From the NCBI GenBank assembly GCA_016931575.1, contig JAFGEO010000055.1, positions 1 through 64,000 of the forward strand: a DNA stretch of 64,000 bases, given 5' to 3'. Both the position numbers and the translations under genes were made by a program. Below the pieces are notes generated by a model that searched no databases, had not been told where the DNA came from, and was given only the letters and a program-made list of their open reading frames with translations. Every line of letters starts with the position of its first letter. The first letter of the stretch is position 1. Positions 17,019 through 27,554 of this stretch are shown here, piece after piece. The DNA comes from Bacteroidales bacterium (GTDB taxonomy: Bacteria; Bacteroidota; Bacteroidia; Bacteroidales; UBA10428).

Positions 17019-18557
17019 ATGACAATAAATCAGATGAGTACGACAAAAAAGCTTAAAACCGCCCTGATTTCGGTCTATCATAAAGACCATATGGACGAAA
17101 TTTGTAATAAACTCCATGAATTAGGTATTCAAATCATTTCAACCGGAGGTACAAAATCCTTTATTGAAGAATTGGATGTGCCGGTTACTGCGGTTGAGGA
17201 ACTGACTTCCTATCCATCAATTCTGGGAGGCAGAGTTAAAACCCTTCACCCGAAAATTTTCGGGGGTATCCTGTCACGTCGTGATGAGGCGCTGGATATT
17301 GAACAGATGAAGCAATACAGTATTCCTGAGATTGACCTGGTTGTCGTGGATCTGTATCCTTTTGAGGAAACCCTGGCATCGGGGGCCGGCGAACAGGATG
17401 TGATTGAGAAGATTGATATAGGAGGTATTTCGCTGATCCGTGCTGCGGCCAAGAATTTCAAAGATGTTATCATTATACCTTCCCAGGCTGAGTACCGGGA
17501 TTTAATCGAAATACTGGGAAATGGTGCCGAAACTACGCTGGAACAGAGAAAAGAGCTCGCCATGAAAGCTTTCCAGGTATCCTCCCACTATGACACAGCC
17601 ATCTTTAATTTCTTTAATGCAGGATCTGAGTATAAAGCTTTCAAGCAGTCGGTTACACCGGCGAAAGTGTTGCGTTACGGTGAGAATCCGCACCAGGAAG
17701 GTGTTTTTTACGGAAATTTCGATCAGATTTTCGAGCAGGTGCACGGCAAGGAAATCAGCTATAACAACCTCCTCGATATTGAAGCAGCTGTTTACCTTAT
17801 CGATGAGTTTAAAGAAACTACTTTTGCCATCCTGAAGCATAACAATGCCTGCGGACTGGCCTCCCGTGAAGTGCTGGTGGATGCCTATAAGGATGCCCTG
17901 GCAGGGGATCCCGTTTCTGCCTTTGGTGGGATCCTGATCACGAACAAAACTATCGACAAGGATACGGCTGCTGAGATTAATGATCTGTTTTGTGAGGTAG
18001 TGATTGCACCTGCCTATGTGGATGAAGCCATGGAGATCCTGAAATCGAAAAAGAACCGGATCATACTCGTCCGTAAGGATTGTGAACTACCAAAGAAGCA
18101 GTTCCGTACCCTGTTGAACGGAGTTCTTGAGCAGGACAGGGACTTATCCATGGAAGGAAAGGACAGGATGAAAACTGCCACCAAAGTGACTCCCACCGCT
18201 CAGGAATTCACTGACCTGGAGTTCGCCAACAAACTGGTGAAACACACCAAATCTAACACCATTATTCTTGCAAGGAATAAGCAGCTTTTGGCAAGTGGCG
18301 TAGGGCAAACTTCTCGTGTTGATGCGCTGCGTCAGGCAATTGATAAGGCCAGGAGCTTCGGATTTGAGCTGGATGGTGGAGTGATGGCTTCCGATGCATT
18401 TTTCCCATTTCCGGACTGCGTTGAGATCGCTCATGATGCAGGTATCACTTCAGTTGTTCAGCCCGGCGGTTCAATTCGGGATAAAGAGTCAATAGACTAC
18501 TGCGACGCACACAATATGTCCATGGTGCTGACCGGTGTACGTCACTTTAAACACTAA
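17019..18557 (+). CDS. purH: Bifunctional AICAR formyltransferase/IMP cyclohydrolase
   Basis: 'ALISVYHKDHMDEICNKLHELGIQIISTGGT', 'GGRVKTLHPKIFGGIL', 'LRYGENPHQEGVFYG', 'KHNNACGLA', C-term 'VQPGGSIRDKESIDYCDAHNMSMVLTGVRHFKH'. Confidence 0.98.
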   Translation: MTINQMSTTKKLKTALISVYHKDHMDEICNKLHELGIQIISTGGTKSFIEELDVPVTAVEELTSYPSILGGRVKTLHPKIFGGILSRRDEALDIEQMKQYSIPEIDLVVVDLYPFEETLASGAGEQDVIEKIDIGGISLIRAAAKNFKDVIIIPSQAEYRDLIEILGNGAETTLEQRKELAMKAFQVSSHYDTAIFNFFNAGSEYKAFKQSVTPAKVLRYGENPHQEGVFYGNFDQIFEQVHGKEISYNNLLDIEAAVYLIDEFKETTFAILKHNNACGLASREVLVDAYKDALAGDPVSAFGGILITNKTIDKDTAAEINDLFCEVVIAPAYVDEAMEILKSKKNRIILVRKDCELPKKQFRTLLNGVLEQDRDLSMEGKDRMKTATKVTPTAQEFTDLEFANKLVKHTKSNTIILARNKQLLASGVGQTSRVDALRQAIDKARSFGFELDGGVMASDAFFPFPDCVEIAHDAGITSVVQPGGSIRDKESIDYCDAHNMSMVLTGVRHFKH

Positions 18558-18690
18558 GAAGATTCAGGATTGAGGAAAGGCAGGTCCCCGATCCTGAAAA
18601 ATGTTGATTTCTTGATAGATTCTGAATCGTTCTTAATATTTTTTCTTTTTAGTTTTATACCTTCATGCCTTTAAAAATTAACTAAAACGA

Positions 18691-19713
18691 ATGGGATTAT
18701 TTTCTTTTCTCACACAGGAGATTGCGATAGATCTGGGGACTGCCAACACCATTATTATACATAATGACAAGGTGGTTGTAGATGAGCCTTCCATTGTTGC
18801 CCTTGACCATGCAACAGGTAAACTTATTGCCATAGGGGAGAAGGCCAGACAGATGCATGGCAAAACGCATGAAAACATTAAGACGGTCAGGCCATTGCGT
18901 GATGGGGTAATCGCTGATTTTAATGCAGCAGAATTGATGATCAGGGGAATGATTAAGATGATTAATCCCAGACAGAAATTCTTCACCCCGACACTCAGGA
19001 TGGTGGTATGTATCCCTTCAGGTAGTACTGAAGTAGAAATCAGAGCGGTAAGGGACTCTTCAGAGCATGCAGGTGGCCGTGATGTTTATATGATTTATGA
19101 ACCCATGGCTGCAGCGATCGGTATCGGAATCGATGTAGAAGCCCCTGAAGGAAGTATGGTTGTGGATATCGGTGGAGGTACTACCGAGATTGCAGTGATC
19201 GCACTGGGAGGTATCGTATGCAACCAGTCGATACGAATTGCCGGCGATGGCTTTACTGCTGATATCCAGTCGTATATGCGACACCAGCATAATATCAAAA
19301 TTGGCGAGCGGACTGCTGAAGAAATCAAGATTCAGGTTGGCTCAGCGCTTCCCGACCTTGATAACCCGCCACCTGATTATAATGTTCGCGGACCGAACCT
19401 GATGACTGCCATGCCTATCGATATTCCGATTTCGTACCAGGAAATTTCACACTGTCTGGATAAATCACTTTCCAAAGTTGAATCAGCGATCATCGCAGTA
19501 CTGGAGCAGACTCCTCCCGAACTTTATGCCGACATCGTCAACCGGGGTATTTATCTTGCTGGTGGCGGCGGCTTACTCAGGGGTCTCGATAAACGCTTAA
19601 CTGATAAAATCAATATACCTTTCCATATCGCTGAAGATCCTTTGCATGCAGTTGCCAGGGGAACAGGTATAGCCCTTAAGAATGTGGATAAATTTTCATT
19701 CTTATTGAGGTAA
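18691..19713 (+). CDS. mreB: Rod shape-determining protein MreB
   Basis: 'IAIDLGTANTIIIHNDKVVVDEPSIVA', 'MVVDIGGGTTEIAVIALGGIV', 'GIYLAGGGGLLRGLDKRL'. Confidence 0.98.
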   Translation: MGLFSFLTQEIAIDLGTANTIIIHNDKVVVDEPSIVALDHATGKLIAIGEKARQMHGKTHENIKTVRPLRDGVIADFNAAELMIRGMIKMINPRQKFFTPTLRMVVCIPSGSTEVEIRAVRDSSEHAGGRDVYMIYEPMAAAIGIGIDVEAPEGSMVVDIGGGTTEIAVIALGGIVCNQSIRIAGDGFTADIQSYMRHQHNIKIGERTAEEIKIQVGSALPDLDNPPPDYNVRGPNLMTAMPIDIPISYQEISHCLDKSLSKVESAIIAVLEQTPPELYADIVNRGIYLAGGGGLLRGLDKRLTDKINIPFHIAEDPLHAVARGTGIALKNVDKFSFLLR

Positions 19714-19728
19714 AAAAGCTCGATTCCT

Positions 19729-20550
19729 ATGCGGAGCCTGTTACGTTTCTTAATCAGGTATCATACGGTATTGTTATTTCTCATCCTGGAGATAATAGCT
19801 TTTATCCTTATAGCTAATTTTGGGAGTTACCAAAAATCCAGGATCTATAAGTTCAGAATATTCATGTTTAGTGGTATTGAACGCAAGTTCGATGACATGA
19901 GAATATATTTTAATCTGGCAGAGGAAAATAAACAACTCACACAAGAAAACGCCAGGCTCCGGAATTTGCTCCCCAAAGCCTTTTATAATCCTCTTGCCGA
20001 ATGGTCTGCAGACTCACTTGGTGAGCGTAAATACCTGTATATGCCTGCAAGGGTAATCAATAATTCGACGAACAGACAATATAACTACCTGATCATTGAC
20101 AGGGGGACACTTCAGGGTGTGGAGCCGGAAATGGCTGTAATATGCCAGTTTGGGATCGTAGGGACTGTAAAGGAGTGTTCGGCTAATTACTCTACTGTGA
20201 TCTCTGTGCTTAACAGGGAATTTTCACCGAATGTTATGATCAAGCGGAATGGCTTCTACGGGCCGCTGGAATGGCCGGGAAGGAACTACCGACGGGCCAT
20301 CATGAATGAAATACCAACGCATGCCGATGTTGAAATAGGGGATACCATCGTTACAAGTACCATCTCGGAGCTCTTTCCGCCGGGTATCCTGGTTGGCACC
20401 GTTAAGGATTACCTGATCGAAGAAGGGCTTTTTTACCGGATCGATGTAGAACTCTCAACAGACTATAAGAAAGTATCAAATGTTGTGCTGGTTAAGAACC
20501 TCATGCATGAAGAGGAACTGATGATCCGCAATTCAATAGAAAATGATTAA
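19729..20550 (+). CDS. mreC: Rod shape-determining protein MreC
   Basis: N-terminal TM, coiled coil, 'ARVINNSTNRQYNYLIIDRGTLQGVEPEMAVIC'; operon position after mreB. Confidence 0.95.
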   Translation: MRSLLRFLIRYHTVLLFLILEIIAFILIANFGSYQKSRIYKFRIFMFSGIERKFDDMRIYFNLAEENKQLTQENARLRNLLPKAFYNPLAEWSADSLGERKYLYMPARVINNSTNRQYNYLIIDRGTLQGVEPEMAVICQFGIVGTVKECSANYSTVISVLNREFSPNVMIKRNGFYGPLEWPGRNYRRAIMNEIPTHADVEIGDTIVTSTISELFPPGILVGTVKDYLIEEGLFYRIDVELSTDYKKVSNVVLVKNLMHEEELMIRNSIEND

Positions 20551-21049
20551 GATTCTGAGAAGAAATATTATCCGGTTTCTGGCCTTGGTCCTGGCTCAGG
20601 TGCTTATTTTTAATAACATCGAGATCGGAGGATATATGATTCCCTATATCTATGTCCTTTTTATTCTCCTCCTGCCATTTGAAACTCCGGGTTGGATGAC
20701 CCTCCTGCTTGCATTCTTCCTGGGATTCCTGATTGATGTATTTTCTCAGTCACTGGGTTTGCATACAGCAGCTACGGTTTTAATGGCTTTCCTTCGGCCC
20801 GGTGTGCTATCATTTTTTGCACCTCGCGAAGGTTATGAGTCAGGATCGTTCCCCAGGGTTTTTTACTATGGTCTGCCCTGGTTTCTAAAATATGCCACCA
20901 TACTGATCTTTGTCCACCACCTTACCCTGTTTTATATCGAAGTTTTTAATTTCCATGATTTCTTCATTACCTTTTTACGGGTTATTCTGAGCACGATATT
21001 TTCGTCATTACTGATCGTATTGAGTCAGTTTTTTATTTTCAGAAAGTAG
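20543..21049 (+). CDS. mreD: Rod shape-determining protein MreD
   Basis: 168 aa multi-TM; overlaps mreC end; operon position. Confidence 0.9.
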   Translation: MIKILRRNIIRFLALVLAQVLIFNNIEIGGYMIPYIYVLFILLLPFETPGWMTLLLAFFLGFLIDVFSQSLGLHTAATVLMAFLRPGVLSFFAPREGYESGSFPRVFYYGLPWFLKYATILIFVHHLTLFYIEVFNFHDFFITFLRVILSTIFSSLLIVLSQFFIFRK

Positions 21050-21050
21050 T

Positions 21051-22883
21051 ATGGAACAGTATACGAACCGGAAGTTTATCATCCTGGGGATCATTTTGTT
21101 GATCAGCCTGATTATTTCAGTTCGTCTGTTTATTATCCAGGTGGTCATGGACTATACGGGTGAGTCGGAAAGTAATATTCTCAGGAAAGAAGTGGTGTAT
21201 CCTCACAGGGGGCTTATTTTTGACCGGAACGGGGAACTCCTGGTCGGAAACAAGTTCTCCTACGATCTTAAAATTGCACCCTATGAACTGGAAGTTTTTG
21301 ATACCACGCTCTTGTGTGAATTGCTGAATGTCGACCGGGAAACCCTGATCAGAAGGATACAGAATGTCCTGAAACACCCTGATGAACGATACAACCCAAT
21401 CATTAAGCAATTATCAGACTCAACTTACGGAAAGCTTCAGGAACGCATGTACGATTTTCATGGTTTCTATTTCAGCCGCCGGACACTGCGTGAATACAAG
21501 CGGGAAATTGCCTCCCACCTTCTGGGATATGTCGGGGAAGTTGATGCCGGTGTGATCAGGCGCGACCGGTACTATGAAAGCGGTGACTACTATGGGGTCA
21601 GTGGCGTAGAGTATTCTTATGAGAAACACCTTCGGGGTAAAAAGGGTTGCCGGTACCTGCAAATCGATGCCAAAGGCAGGGAGCAGGGTTCTTATAAGGA
21701 GGGTAGGAGGGATACTGCTGCCCAGAAGGGCCGGGACCTGTACCTGACAATCGATGCCGACCTGCAGGCATACGGAGAGAAACTTATGGATGGCTACAGG
21801 GGAAGTATTGTAGCCATCGAACCTTCTACCGGGGAAGTGCTGGCATACATCTCTGCACCTTCCTATGATCCCAGCCTGCTGGTGGGGCGGCAACGGGAAA
21901 CAAATTATTTCAACCTGGCAAAGGATACCTTAAAACCACTCTATAACTATGCTATTCAGGCGCAATACCCCCCGGGTTCAACCTTTAAACCTGTGAATGG
22001 TCTGGTGGCCCTGCAGGAAAAAGTCCTTACTACACGGACTACCATTTACTGCGATCTGGGGTACTATTATACCCGGTATAAAAAGGTGCGCTGCCATGAT
22101 CATATTTCTCCGCTCAACATCACCCATTCAGTACAGCATTCCTGCAATGCCTTCTTCTGCCATACCTATAAATTATTGCTGGAGGACAAGAAATATTCCT
22201 CGACAGCAAAAGCATACACCAACTGGAGAAGGCTGTTAATGGAATTCGGGCTTGGAGATAAACTGGGCATTGACCTGCCGTACGAAAAAGGAGGATTGAT
22301 ACCCGATACAACGTATTATGATAACATTTATGGATCCGGGCACTGGAGGGCTGCAACCGTCATTTCACTGGCCATTGGTCAGGGGGAGATCCTGCTGACT
22401 CCCCTGCAAATGGCTAATATGGCTGCAACCATTGCCAACAGGGGATATTATTATACACCTCACGTTGTGAAACGCATTGCCGGAGTGAATCAGATAGATA
22501 AGCCCTTTACCGTACCTCACCAAACGGATATTGATTCCGCTAATTTTATACCGATCATTGATGGGATGGAACTTGCCGTAAACGAATTTCATGGTACAGC
22601 CTATTGGGTACGGCACCCTGATTTTATTATTTGTGGAAAGACCGGTACCGCACAAAACCCCCATGGAAAAGAGCATTCGGTTTTTATGGCCTTTGCCCCG
22701 AAAGATGATCCCAGGATTGCCATTTCCGTCTATGTTGAGCATGGTGAATACGGAGCCCGGTATGCTGCTCCTATTGCCAGTCTGATGATAGAAAAATACC
22801 TGACCGATAGCATTTCTGATAATTGGACCCGTAAGAATATGGAAGAGCGCATGCTCAACGGTAACTTATTGTATAGCGAATGA
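21051..22883 (+). CDS. mrdA: Penicillin-binding protein 2
   Basis: 'YPHRGLIFDRNGELLV', 'YPPGSTFKPVNGL' (SxxK), 'HSCNAFF' (SxN), 'GKTGTAQNPHG' (KTG). Confidence 0.97.
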   Translation: MEQYTNRKFIILGIILLISLIISVRLFIIQVVMDYTGESESNILRKEVVYPHRGLIFDRNGELLVGNKFSYDLKIAPYELEVFDTTLLCELLNVDRETLIRRIQNVLKHPDERYNPIIKQLSDSTYGKLQERMYDFHGFYFSRRTLREYKREIASHLLGYVGEVDAGVIRRDRYYESGDYYGVSGVEYSYEKHLRGKKGCRYLQIDAKGREQGSYKEGRRDTAAQKGRDLYLTIDADLQAYGEKLMDGYRGSIVAIEPSTGEVLAYISAPSYDPSLLVGRQRETNYFNLAKDTLKPLYNYAIQAQYPPGSTFKPVNGLVALQEKVLTTRTTIYCDLGYYYTRYKKVRCHDHISPLNITHSVQHSCNAFFCHTYKLLLEDKKYSSTAKAYTNWRRLLMEFGLGDKLGIDLPYEKGGLIPDTTYYDNIYGSGHWRAATVISLAIGQGEILLTPLQMANMAATIANRGYYYTPHVVKRIAGVNQIDKPFTVPHQTDIDSANFIPIIDGMELAVNEFHGTAYWVRHPDFIICGKTGTAQNPHGKEHSVFMAFAPKDDPRIAISVYVEHGEYGARYAAPIASLMIEKYLTDSISDNWTRKNMEERMLNGNLLYSE

Positions 22884-24313
22884 AAAGACAGGATAATCTG
22901 ATAGCGAATATTGACTGGACAGTGGTGGCAATATATTTGGTCCTGACGGTATTTGGCTGGTTAAATGTCTATGCCGTTACCGCATCCAGGGAAGTGTTTT
23001 TTGGTGTTGGTTCTGCCAGCCCGGCTTTCATGCAGCTGGTGTGGATAGGGATTTCTCTGGTCGTTGTATTTGTTATTTTCCTGCTCGACAGCCGTTTCTT
23101 CTCTTTTATGGCCTATCCTCTCTATGGTTTCTTTATGTTTTTACTGATGCTTGTTTTGCTGATCGGAACTGCCAAGCACGGTGCTAAGTCATGGATTGTG
23201 ATGGGGCCCGTTAGTCTGCAGCCTTCTGAATTTGCCAAACTTGCTTCGATGCTGGCTGTCGCCCGGTTTATGTCGGCATATAACTACAAAATGTCAAGGT
23301 TCAGGGACCTGGTGATTACTTTTGCGTTAATTGGTTTTCCCGCCCTGCTGGTGCTGGCTCAGCCCGATTTCGGATCATTTCTGGTCTTTATGGCCTTTCT
23401 TCTGGTGCTCTACCGGGAAGGACTGTCCGGGTGGGTGTTGATTGTGGTTGGTGGTTTTGCACTTCTATTCCTGACAACCCTCATCGTTCAGCATCACAAT
23501 ATGCACTATATTCTCCTGATAAGCCTGGGGACCATAGCCCTGATTGTGTATACCATCCTGGCCCGGAAACCAATTGTCCTGCTGATCATCTCTGCGATCT
23601 CAGGGATCCTTGTGGTTTTGATACAATTCTTTGTGGAATACGATATCCTTAAGCTTGAAAAGGATCAAATTGTCTGGATAACCCTCCTGGTAGTGAGTTT
23701 GATCGCTTTGATTTACGGAATAAAAGAGAAAAAGCGTGAAATCTTTATGATCGTTGGGTTTTTAGCTTTTGCAGTTATTTTTACCTATTCCGTTGTAATG
23801 GTGTTTAAGAAATTACCAGACCATCATCAGGACAGGATTAACATTATGCTGGGACTGATACCCGAGGACAATGACAAAGGGTACAATGTGGAGCAATCCA
23901 TGATCGCAATCGGATCCGGTCAGTTTATCGGAAAGGGTTTTTTGCAGGGAACCCAAACGGAAGGAAGGTTTGTACCCGAGCAACCTACTGATTTTATTTT
24001 TACAAGTGTCGGGGAGCAATTCGGATTCCTGGGGTCCTTCGGACTGGTCGCCCTTTATACTCTTCTGCTTGTCCGCCTGGTCATTATAGCCGAACGTCAA
24101 CGATCCCGGTTCAGCCGGATAGTTGGCTATGGCGTAGTTTCGGTATTGCTTTTTCATTTGGCAGTAAACATTAGCATGACCATAGGGATATTTCCTACGA
24201 TAGGGATTCCTTTACCTTTCCTCAGCTACGGAGGGTCTTCGTTTCTGGCTTTCACCATGATGTTGTTTATCCTCATCAGACTGGATGCCAGCCGGAAAAC
24301 CTACCTTGTCTAA
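22880..24313 (+). CDS. rodA: Rod shape-determining protein RodA (SEDS family)
   Basis: 'QPSEFAKLASML', 'LAQPDFGSFLVF', 'EQPTDFIFTSVGEQFGFLGSFGL', 'GIPLPFLSYGGSSFLA'. Confidence 0.97.
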   Translation: MKRQDNLIANIDWTVVAIYLVLTVFGWLNVYAVTASREVFFGVGSASPAFMQLVWIGISLVVVFVIFLLDSRFFSFMAYPLYGFFMFLLMLVLLIGTAKHGAKSWIVMGPVSLQPSEFAKLASMLAVARFMSAYNYKMSRFRDLVITFALIGFPALLVLAQPDFGSFLVFMAFLLVLYREGLSGWVLIVVGGFALLFLTTLIVQHHNMHYILLISLGTIALIVYTILARKPIVLLIISAISGILVVLIQFFVEYDILKLEKDQIVWITLLVVSLIALIYGIKEKKREIFMIVGFLAFAVIFTYSVVMVFKKLPDHHQDRINIMLGLIPEDNDKGYNVEQSMIAIGSGQFIGKGFLQGTQTEGRFVPEQPTDFIFTSVGEQFGFLGSFGLVALYTLLLVRLVIIAERQRSRFSRIVGYGVVSVLLFHLAVNISMTIGIFPTIGIPLPFLSYGGSSFLAFTMMLFILIRLDASRKTYLV

Positions 24314-24327
24314 CAGATTCGTAGTGC

Positions 24328-24948
24328 TTATTTTTCTTCAAGAATCGAACTGTCCCGCAGGGGGATGTCGATCTCATACCTTTTATTAACATAGCGGATG
24401 ATATCCGGGAAAAAGGTCAGGAATTCACTTTGCAGTTGCACATAATACTTACGCAGGACTTCCCTGGCGAATTCGCTGTGATCAGGGAGCGTGGTACGCA
24501 TGGACATCCGCACAAATACATTGATAATACCGTCAGTTGTGCTGTATATGTCAATCCAGTCATTCTGAATAAAGGAAGGAACAAAGAACTGGACCCGTTC
24601 CGGAAGGATGGCATAATTACTTTTAAGTATCCTGAATACCCTGTCTTTCATATCCTCAATTTTTTCGGGTGAGAACTTTTGCCAGTTCAGCACCAGGAAA
24701 TGATCATAAAGGATATCAATGATAATGCTGGCATATTTATGGTATTTTGGAGCAAAATATTTCATGCTCTGGTGTACAACCTTATGCCGGTCAGTAAAAA
24801 AGTCAATCCTTCGGTGGAGTATTATTCCTTTCTTGATCGTCGGAGGGTATTTGTTATAATCGCTCCCTTTGATATAGTCACCAATGAAATTTCCGAGGAG
24901 AATTTGGTCTGAGGTCCCTGAAAGAAATATGTGTGCCAGATAATTCAT
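24328..24948 (-). CDS. Acyl carrier protein phosphodiesterase-like (AcpH family)
   Basis: 'MNYLAHIFLSGTSDQILLGNFIGDYIKGSDYNKYPPTIKKGIILHRRIDFFTDRHKVVHQS'. Confidence 0.85.
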   Translation of the reverse strand: MNYLAHIFLSGTSDQILLGNFIGDYIKGSDYNKYPPTIKKGIILHRRIDFFTDRHKVVHQSMKYFAPKYHKYASIIIDILYDHFLVLNWQKFSPEKIEDMKDRVFRILKSNYAILPERVQFFVPSFIQNDWIDIYSTTDGIINVFVRMSMRTTLPDHSEFAREVLRKYYVQLQSEFLTFFPDIIRYVNKRYEIDIPLRDSSILEEK

Positions 24949-24951
24949 AAA

Positions 24952-24986
24952 AAAAACAGCCTGTAATAAAGATACAGGCTGTTTTT
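24952..24986 (-). terminator. Rho-independent terminator downstream of pgi (A/T tracts on both sides, potentially bidirectional)
   Basis: AAAAACAGCCTGTA-ataaaga-TACAGGCTGTTTTT inverted repeat. Confidence 0.85.
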
Positions 24987-24990
24987 GAAT

Positions 24991-26337
24991 TTATTGCATG
25001 CGTGCCTTTATTTTTTTGGTTTGTTCTTCAAATCCCGGTTTCTCCAGTAACGCGAACATATTCTTTTTATAGGCTTCCACTCCGGGTTGGTCGAAGGGAT
25101 TTACCTCCAGGAGATACCCGCTGATGCCGCAGGCCTTTTCGAAGAAATACATCAGCTGTCCCAGGTAGTACGGGCTGTTTTCAGGTATTACAATGCGAAT
25201 ATTGGGAACACCTCCGTCAACATGCGCCAGCATGGTACCGGTTTCGGCCATTTTATTTACATAGTCGAGATGCTTTCCGGAAAGGTAATTCAGGCTGTCA
25301 AGGTTATCCGCATCCTTAGGAATGAGCAGGTCATGGTTTACTTTACCAATGGAGATAACCGTTTCCATCAGGATTCTTTCTCCCTCCTGGATATATTGTC
25401 CCATGGAATGAAGATCGGCAGTCAGGTCGACACTGGCCGGGAAGATCCCCTTTCCTTCCTTGCCTTCACTTTCTCCATAAAGCTGCTTCCACCACTCAGC
25501 CAGGAAATGAAGTTTATTTTCGAAGTTAGCAAGGATCTCTATTTTTTTTCCGCTTTGATAAAGGGCAAACCGGGCTGCGGCATACAGAGCAGCAGGATTC
25601 GATTCGAAATCCGAGGACACAGCGCACTTGTCTTCCATATCACAGGCACCCCTGACGAGATTCCGGATGTCAACACCACCCATGGCAAGGGGCACAAGAC
25701 CTACCGGTGTCAGGACAGAAAAACGGCCTCCGACATCATCCGGTATCACGTATGTTTTGTATCCTTTCTGCGTTGCAAGGGTCCGCAGGGCTCCTTTGGA
25801 TTCATCGGTTACCGCAACGATAAGGTCCCTGGCTTTGTCAGCGCCAACCTTCTTTTCAAGGTGTTCCTTCAGAATCCGGAAAGCAATCGCCGGTTCAGTG
25901 GTGGTTCCTGATTTGGAGATCACGACAAGTGCATAGCGTTTGTTATCCAGAAGTTCCATCAACTCGCTAAGGTAGTCCTCCCCAATATTCTGACCGGCGA
26001 AGATCAGGTGAGGGGCCTTGTTATTTCCTTTCAGATAGGCAAAGGTGTCGCTGCAGGCTTCGATAACAGCCTTGGCTCCCAAGTAAGAACCGCCAATACC
26101 GATTACCACGACGACATCAACTTCTTCTTTAATCTTGTTCGCTGTTGATTCGATATCCTGAAGCACTTCTTCGGTTATTGAGGAGGGGAGTGTAACCCAA
26201 CCCAGGAAATCGTTTCCCTTCCCTGTCTTTTCATGCAAAGCCTTGTTGGCTGCCTCAGCTTTTCTTTTCAAAGCATAAACCTTGTCACGGTCTGCAAAAC
26301 CGAAAATCTTGCTTAAATCTAATTTTATAAAGTCCAT
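24991..26337 (-). CDS. pgi: Glucose-6-phosphate isomerase
   Basis: '[19 protein letters not shown]', '[16 protein letters not shown]', '[18 protein letters not shown]', '[17 protein letters not shown]'. Confidence 0.97.
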   Translation of the reverse strand: MDFIKLDLSKIFGFADRDKVYALKRKAEAANKALHEKTGKGNDFLGWVTLPSSITEEVLQDIESTANKIKEEVDVVVVIGIGGSYLGAKAVIEACSDTFAYLKGNNKAPHLIFAGQNIGEDYLSELMELLDNKRYALVVISKSGTTTEPAIAFRILKEHLEKKVGADKARDLIVAVTDESKGALRTLATQKGYKTYVIPDDVGGRFSVLTPVGLVPLAMGGVDIRNLVRGACDMEDKCAVSSDFESNPAALYAAARFALYQSGKKIEILANFENKLHFLAEWWKQLYGESEGKEGKGIFPASVDLTADLHSMGQYIQEGERILMETVISIGKVNHDLLIPKDADNLDSLNYLSGKHLDYVNKMAETGTMLAHVDGGVPNIRIVIPENSPYYLGQLMYFFEKACGISGYLLEVNPFDQPGVEAYKKNMFALLEKPGFEEQTKKIKARMQ

Positions 26338-26357
26338 AGTATTATTCTAAAAGTGAT

Positions 26358-27353
26358 TTATTTAAGTTTCTCTTCTAATAGCTTGATCTCAATAACAGGA
26401 GAAATTTTTCTGTGCAGAATGTGATAAACAGCATCCATTATGGGCATGTTGACCTTGTGTTTCTCGTTGATCTCCTTGATGCAAGCCACGGCATAGGATC
26501 CCTCTGCCACCATGTTCATTTCAAGGGTAGCTGATTTTACGGAATAGCCCTTCCCGATCATGGTGCCGAATGTACGGTTGCGGCTGAATTGTGAGTAGGA
26601 GGTTACCAGCAGGTCCCCCAGGTAGGGTGAACTGTTTAGCTTCCGTTTACTTTTATAAGTTTTATCCAGAAAGCGCTTTATCTCCTGGTGTGCGTTTGAT
26701 ACCAGTACAGCCTGAAAATTATCCCCATATCCCAGGCCATGGCAAATTCCCGAGGCAATGGCAAAAATATTCTTTAATACGGCAGCATATTCCGTTCCGT
26801 ATATATCAGTTGATGTGTTGGATTTCAGATGATGACAACGCAGAAGATCGGCAATAAACCGGGAGTCTCTCTTGTTCTTTGATGATACGGTCAGATAGGA
26901 GAGGCGCTCCAGGGCTACTTCCTCAGCATGACAGGGGCCGGAAATGATACCGATGGAACTGAAGGGTATTTCGTAAACCTGATTGAAATATTCAGCCACA
27001 GTGAGGTTATGCTTTGGAATAATACCCTTCACAGCGGATACCAGGAATTTATTTTCAAATGAAACGGGAAACTGACTGAGCGATTCTTCGATGAAGGGAG
27101 CAGGTATCGCGCAGATCAGTAAGTCATTATTTTGAATGATCTCACCGAGGTCGGAAGAAAATGTAATCCGCCCGGTGTCCAAAATAACTGAAGTCAGGTA
27201 TTTGGGATTGTGGCCGTACTTTCTCATGAACCGGATACTTTCTTCGCTTCGCAGGTACCAGCTGATATGCTGGGCATTATTCATGATTAACTTGGCCAGG
27301 GCTGTTGCCCAGCTCCCCCCCCCTAATATAGCAATGCGGGTATCGGCTTTCAT
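26358..27353 (-). CDS. gpsA: NAD(P)-dependent glycerol-3-phosphate dehydrogenase
   Basis: 'IAILGGGSWATALAKLI', 'SAVKGIIPKHNLTVAEYF', 'GISGPCHAEEVALERLSYL'-type motifs, 'LGYGDNFQAVLV'. Confidence 0.95.
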   Translation of the reverse strand: MKADTRIAILGGGSWATALAKLIMNNAQHISWYLRSEESIRFMRKYGHNPKYLTSVILDTGRITFSSDLGEIIQNNDLLICAIPAPFIEESLSQFPVSFENKFLVSAVKGIIPKHNLTVAEYFNQVYEIPFSSIGIISGPCHAEEVALERLSYLTVSSKNKRDSRFIADLLRCHHLKSNTSTDIYGTEYAAVLKNIFAIASGICHGLGYGDNFQAVLVSNAHQEIKRFLDKTYKSKRKLNSSPYLGDLLVTSYSQFSRNRTFGTMIGKGYSVKSATLEMNMVAEGSYAVACIKEINEKHKVNMPIMDAVYHILHRKISPVIEIKLLEEKLK

Positions 27354-27518
27354 AAAGAATTATTTGGACTGACAAAGTTAACATTCTTCCTAATAGATCG
27401 TATGAAAAGAAAAGTTTAGCTTTCTTTAGAATTGCTTGCAGGGGCATAGCCCTCAGATTCATTAGCTTAAGAAAGCTATCTTTTCGGCTCAATCCTGTAA
27501 ACCAGAAAATGCATTGAT

Positions 27519-27526
27519 TATCTTTG
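27519..27526 (+). promoter_or_regulatory. Candidate -7 box (TATCTTTG) for the CotH/beta-helix operon
   Basis: Exact TAnnTTTG match 29 nt before the proposed GTG start. Confidence 0.4.
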
Positions 27527-27554
27527 TGCGTCGTAATGTAAAAATAGGAATTCA

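Noticed and set aside
21420-21893. 157 aa minus-strand ORF
   Set aside because: Antisense within mrdA (PBP2), whose SxxK/SxN/KTG motifs are clear.
18691-24313. mreBCD-mrdA-rodA cluster as an unusual system
   Set aside because: Standard rod-shape operon order and motifs; nothing out of the ordinary.
25087-25911. 274 aa plus-strand ORF
   Set aside because: Antisense to the well-supported pgi gene; no recognisable domain; likely chance ORF.
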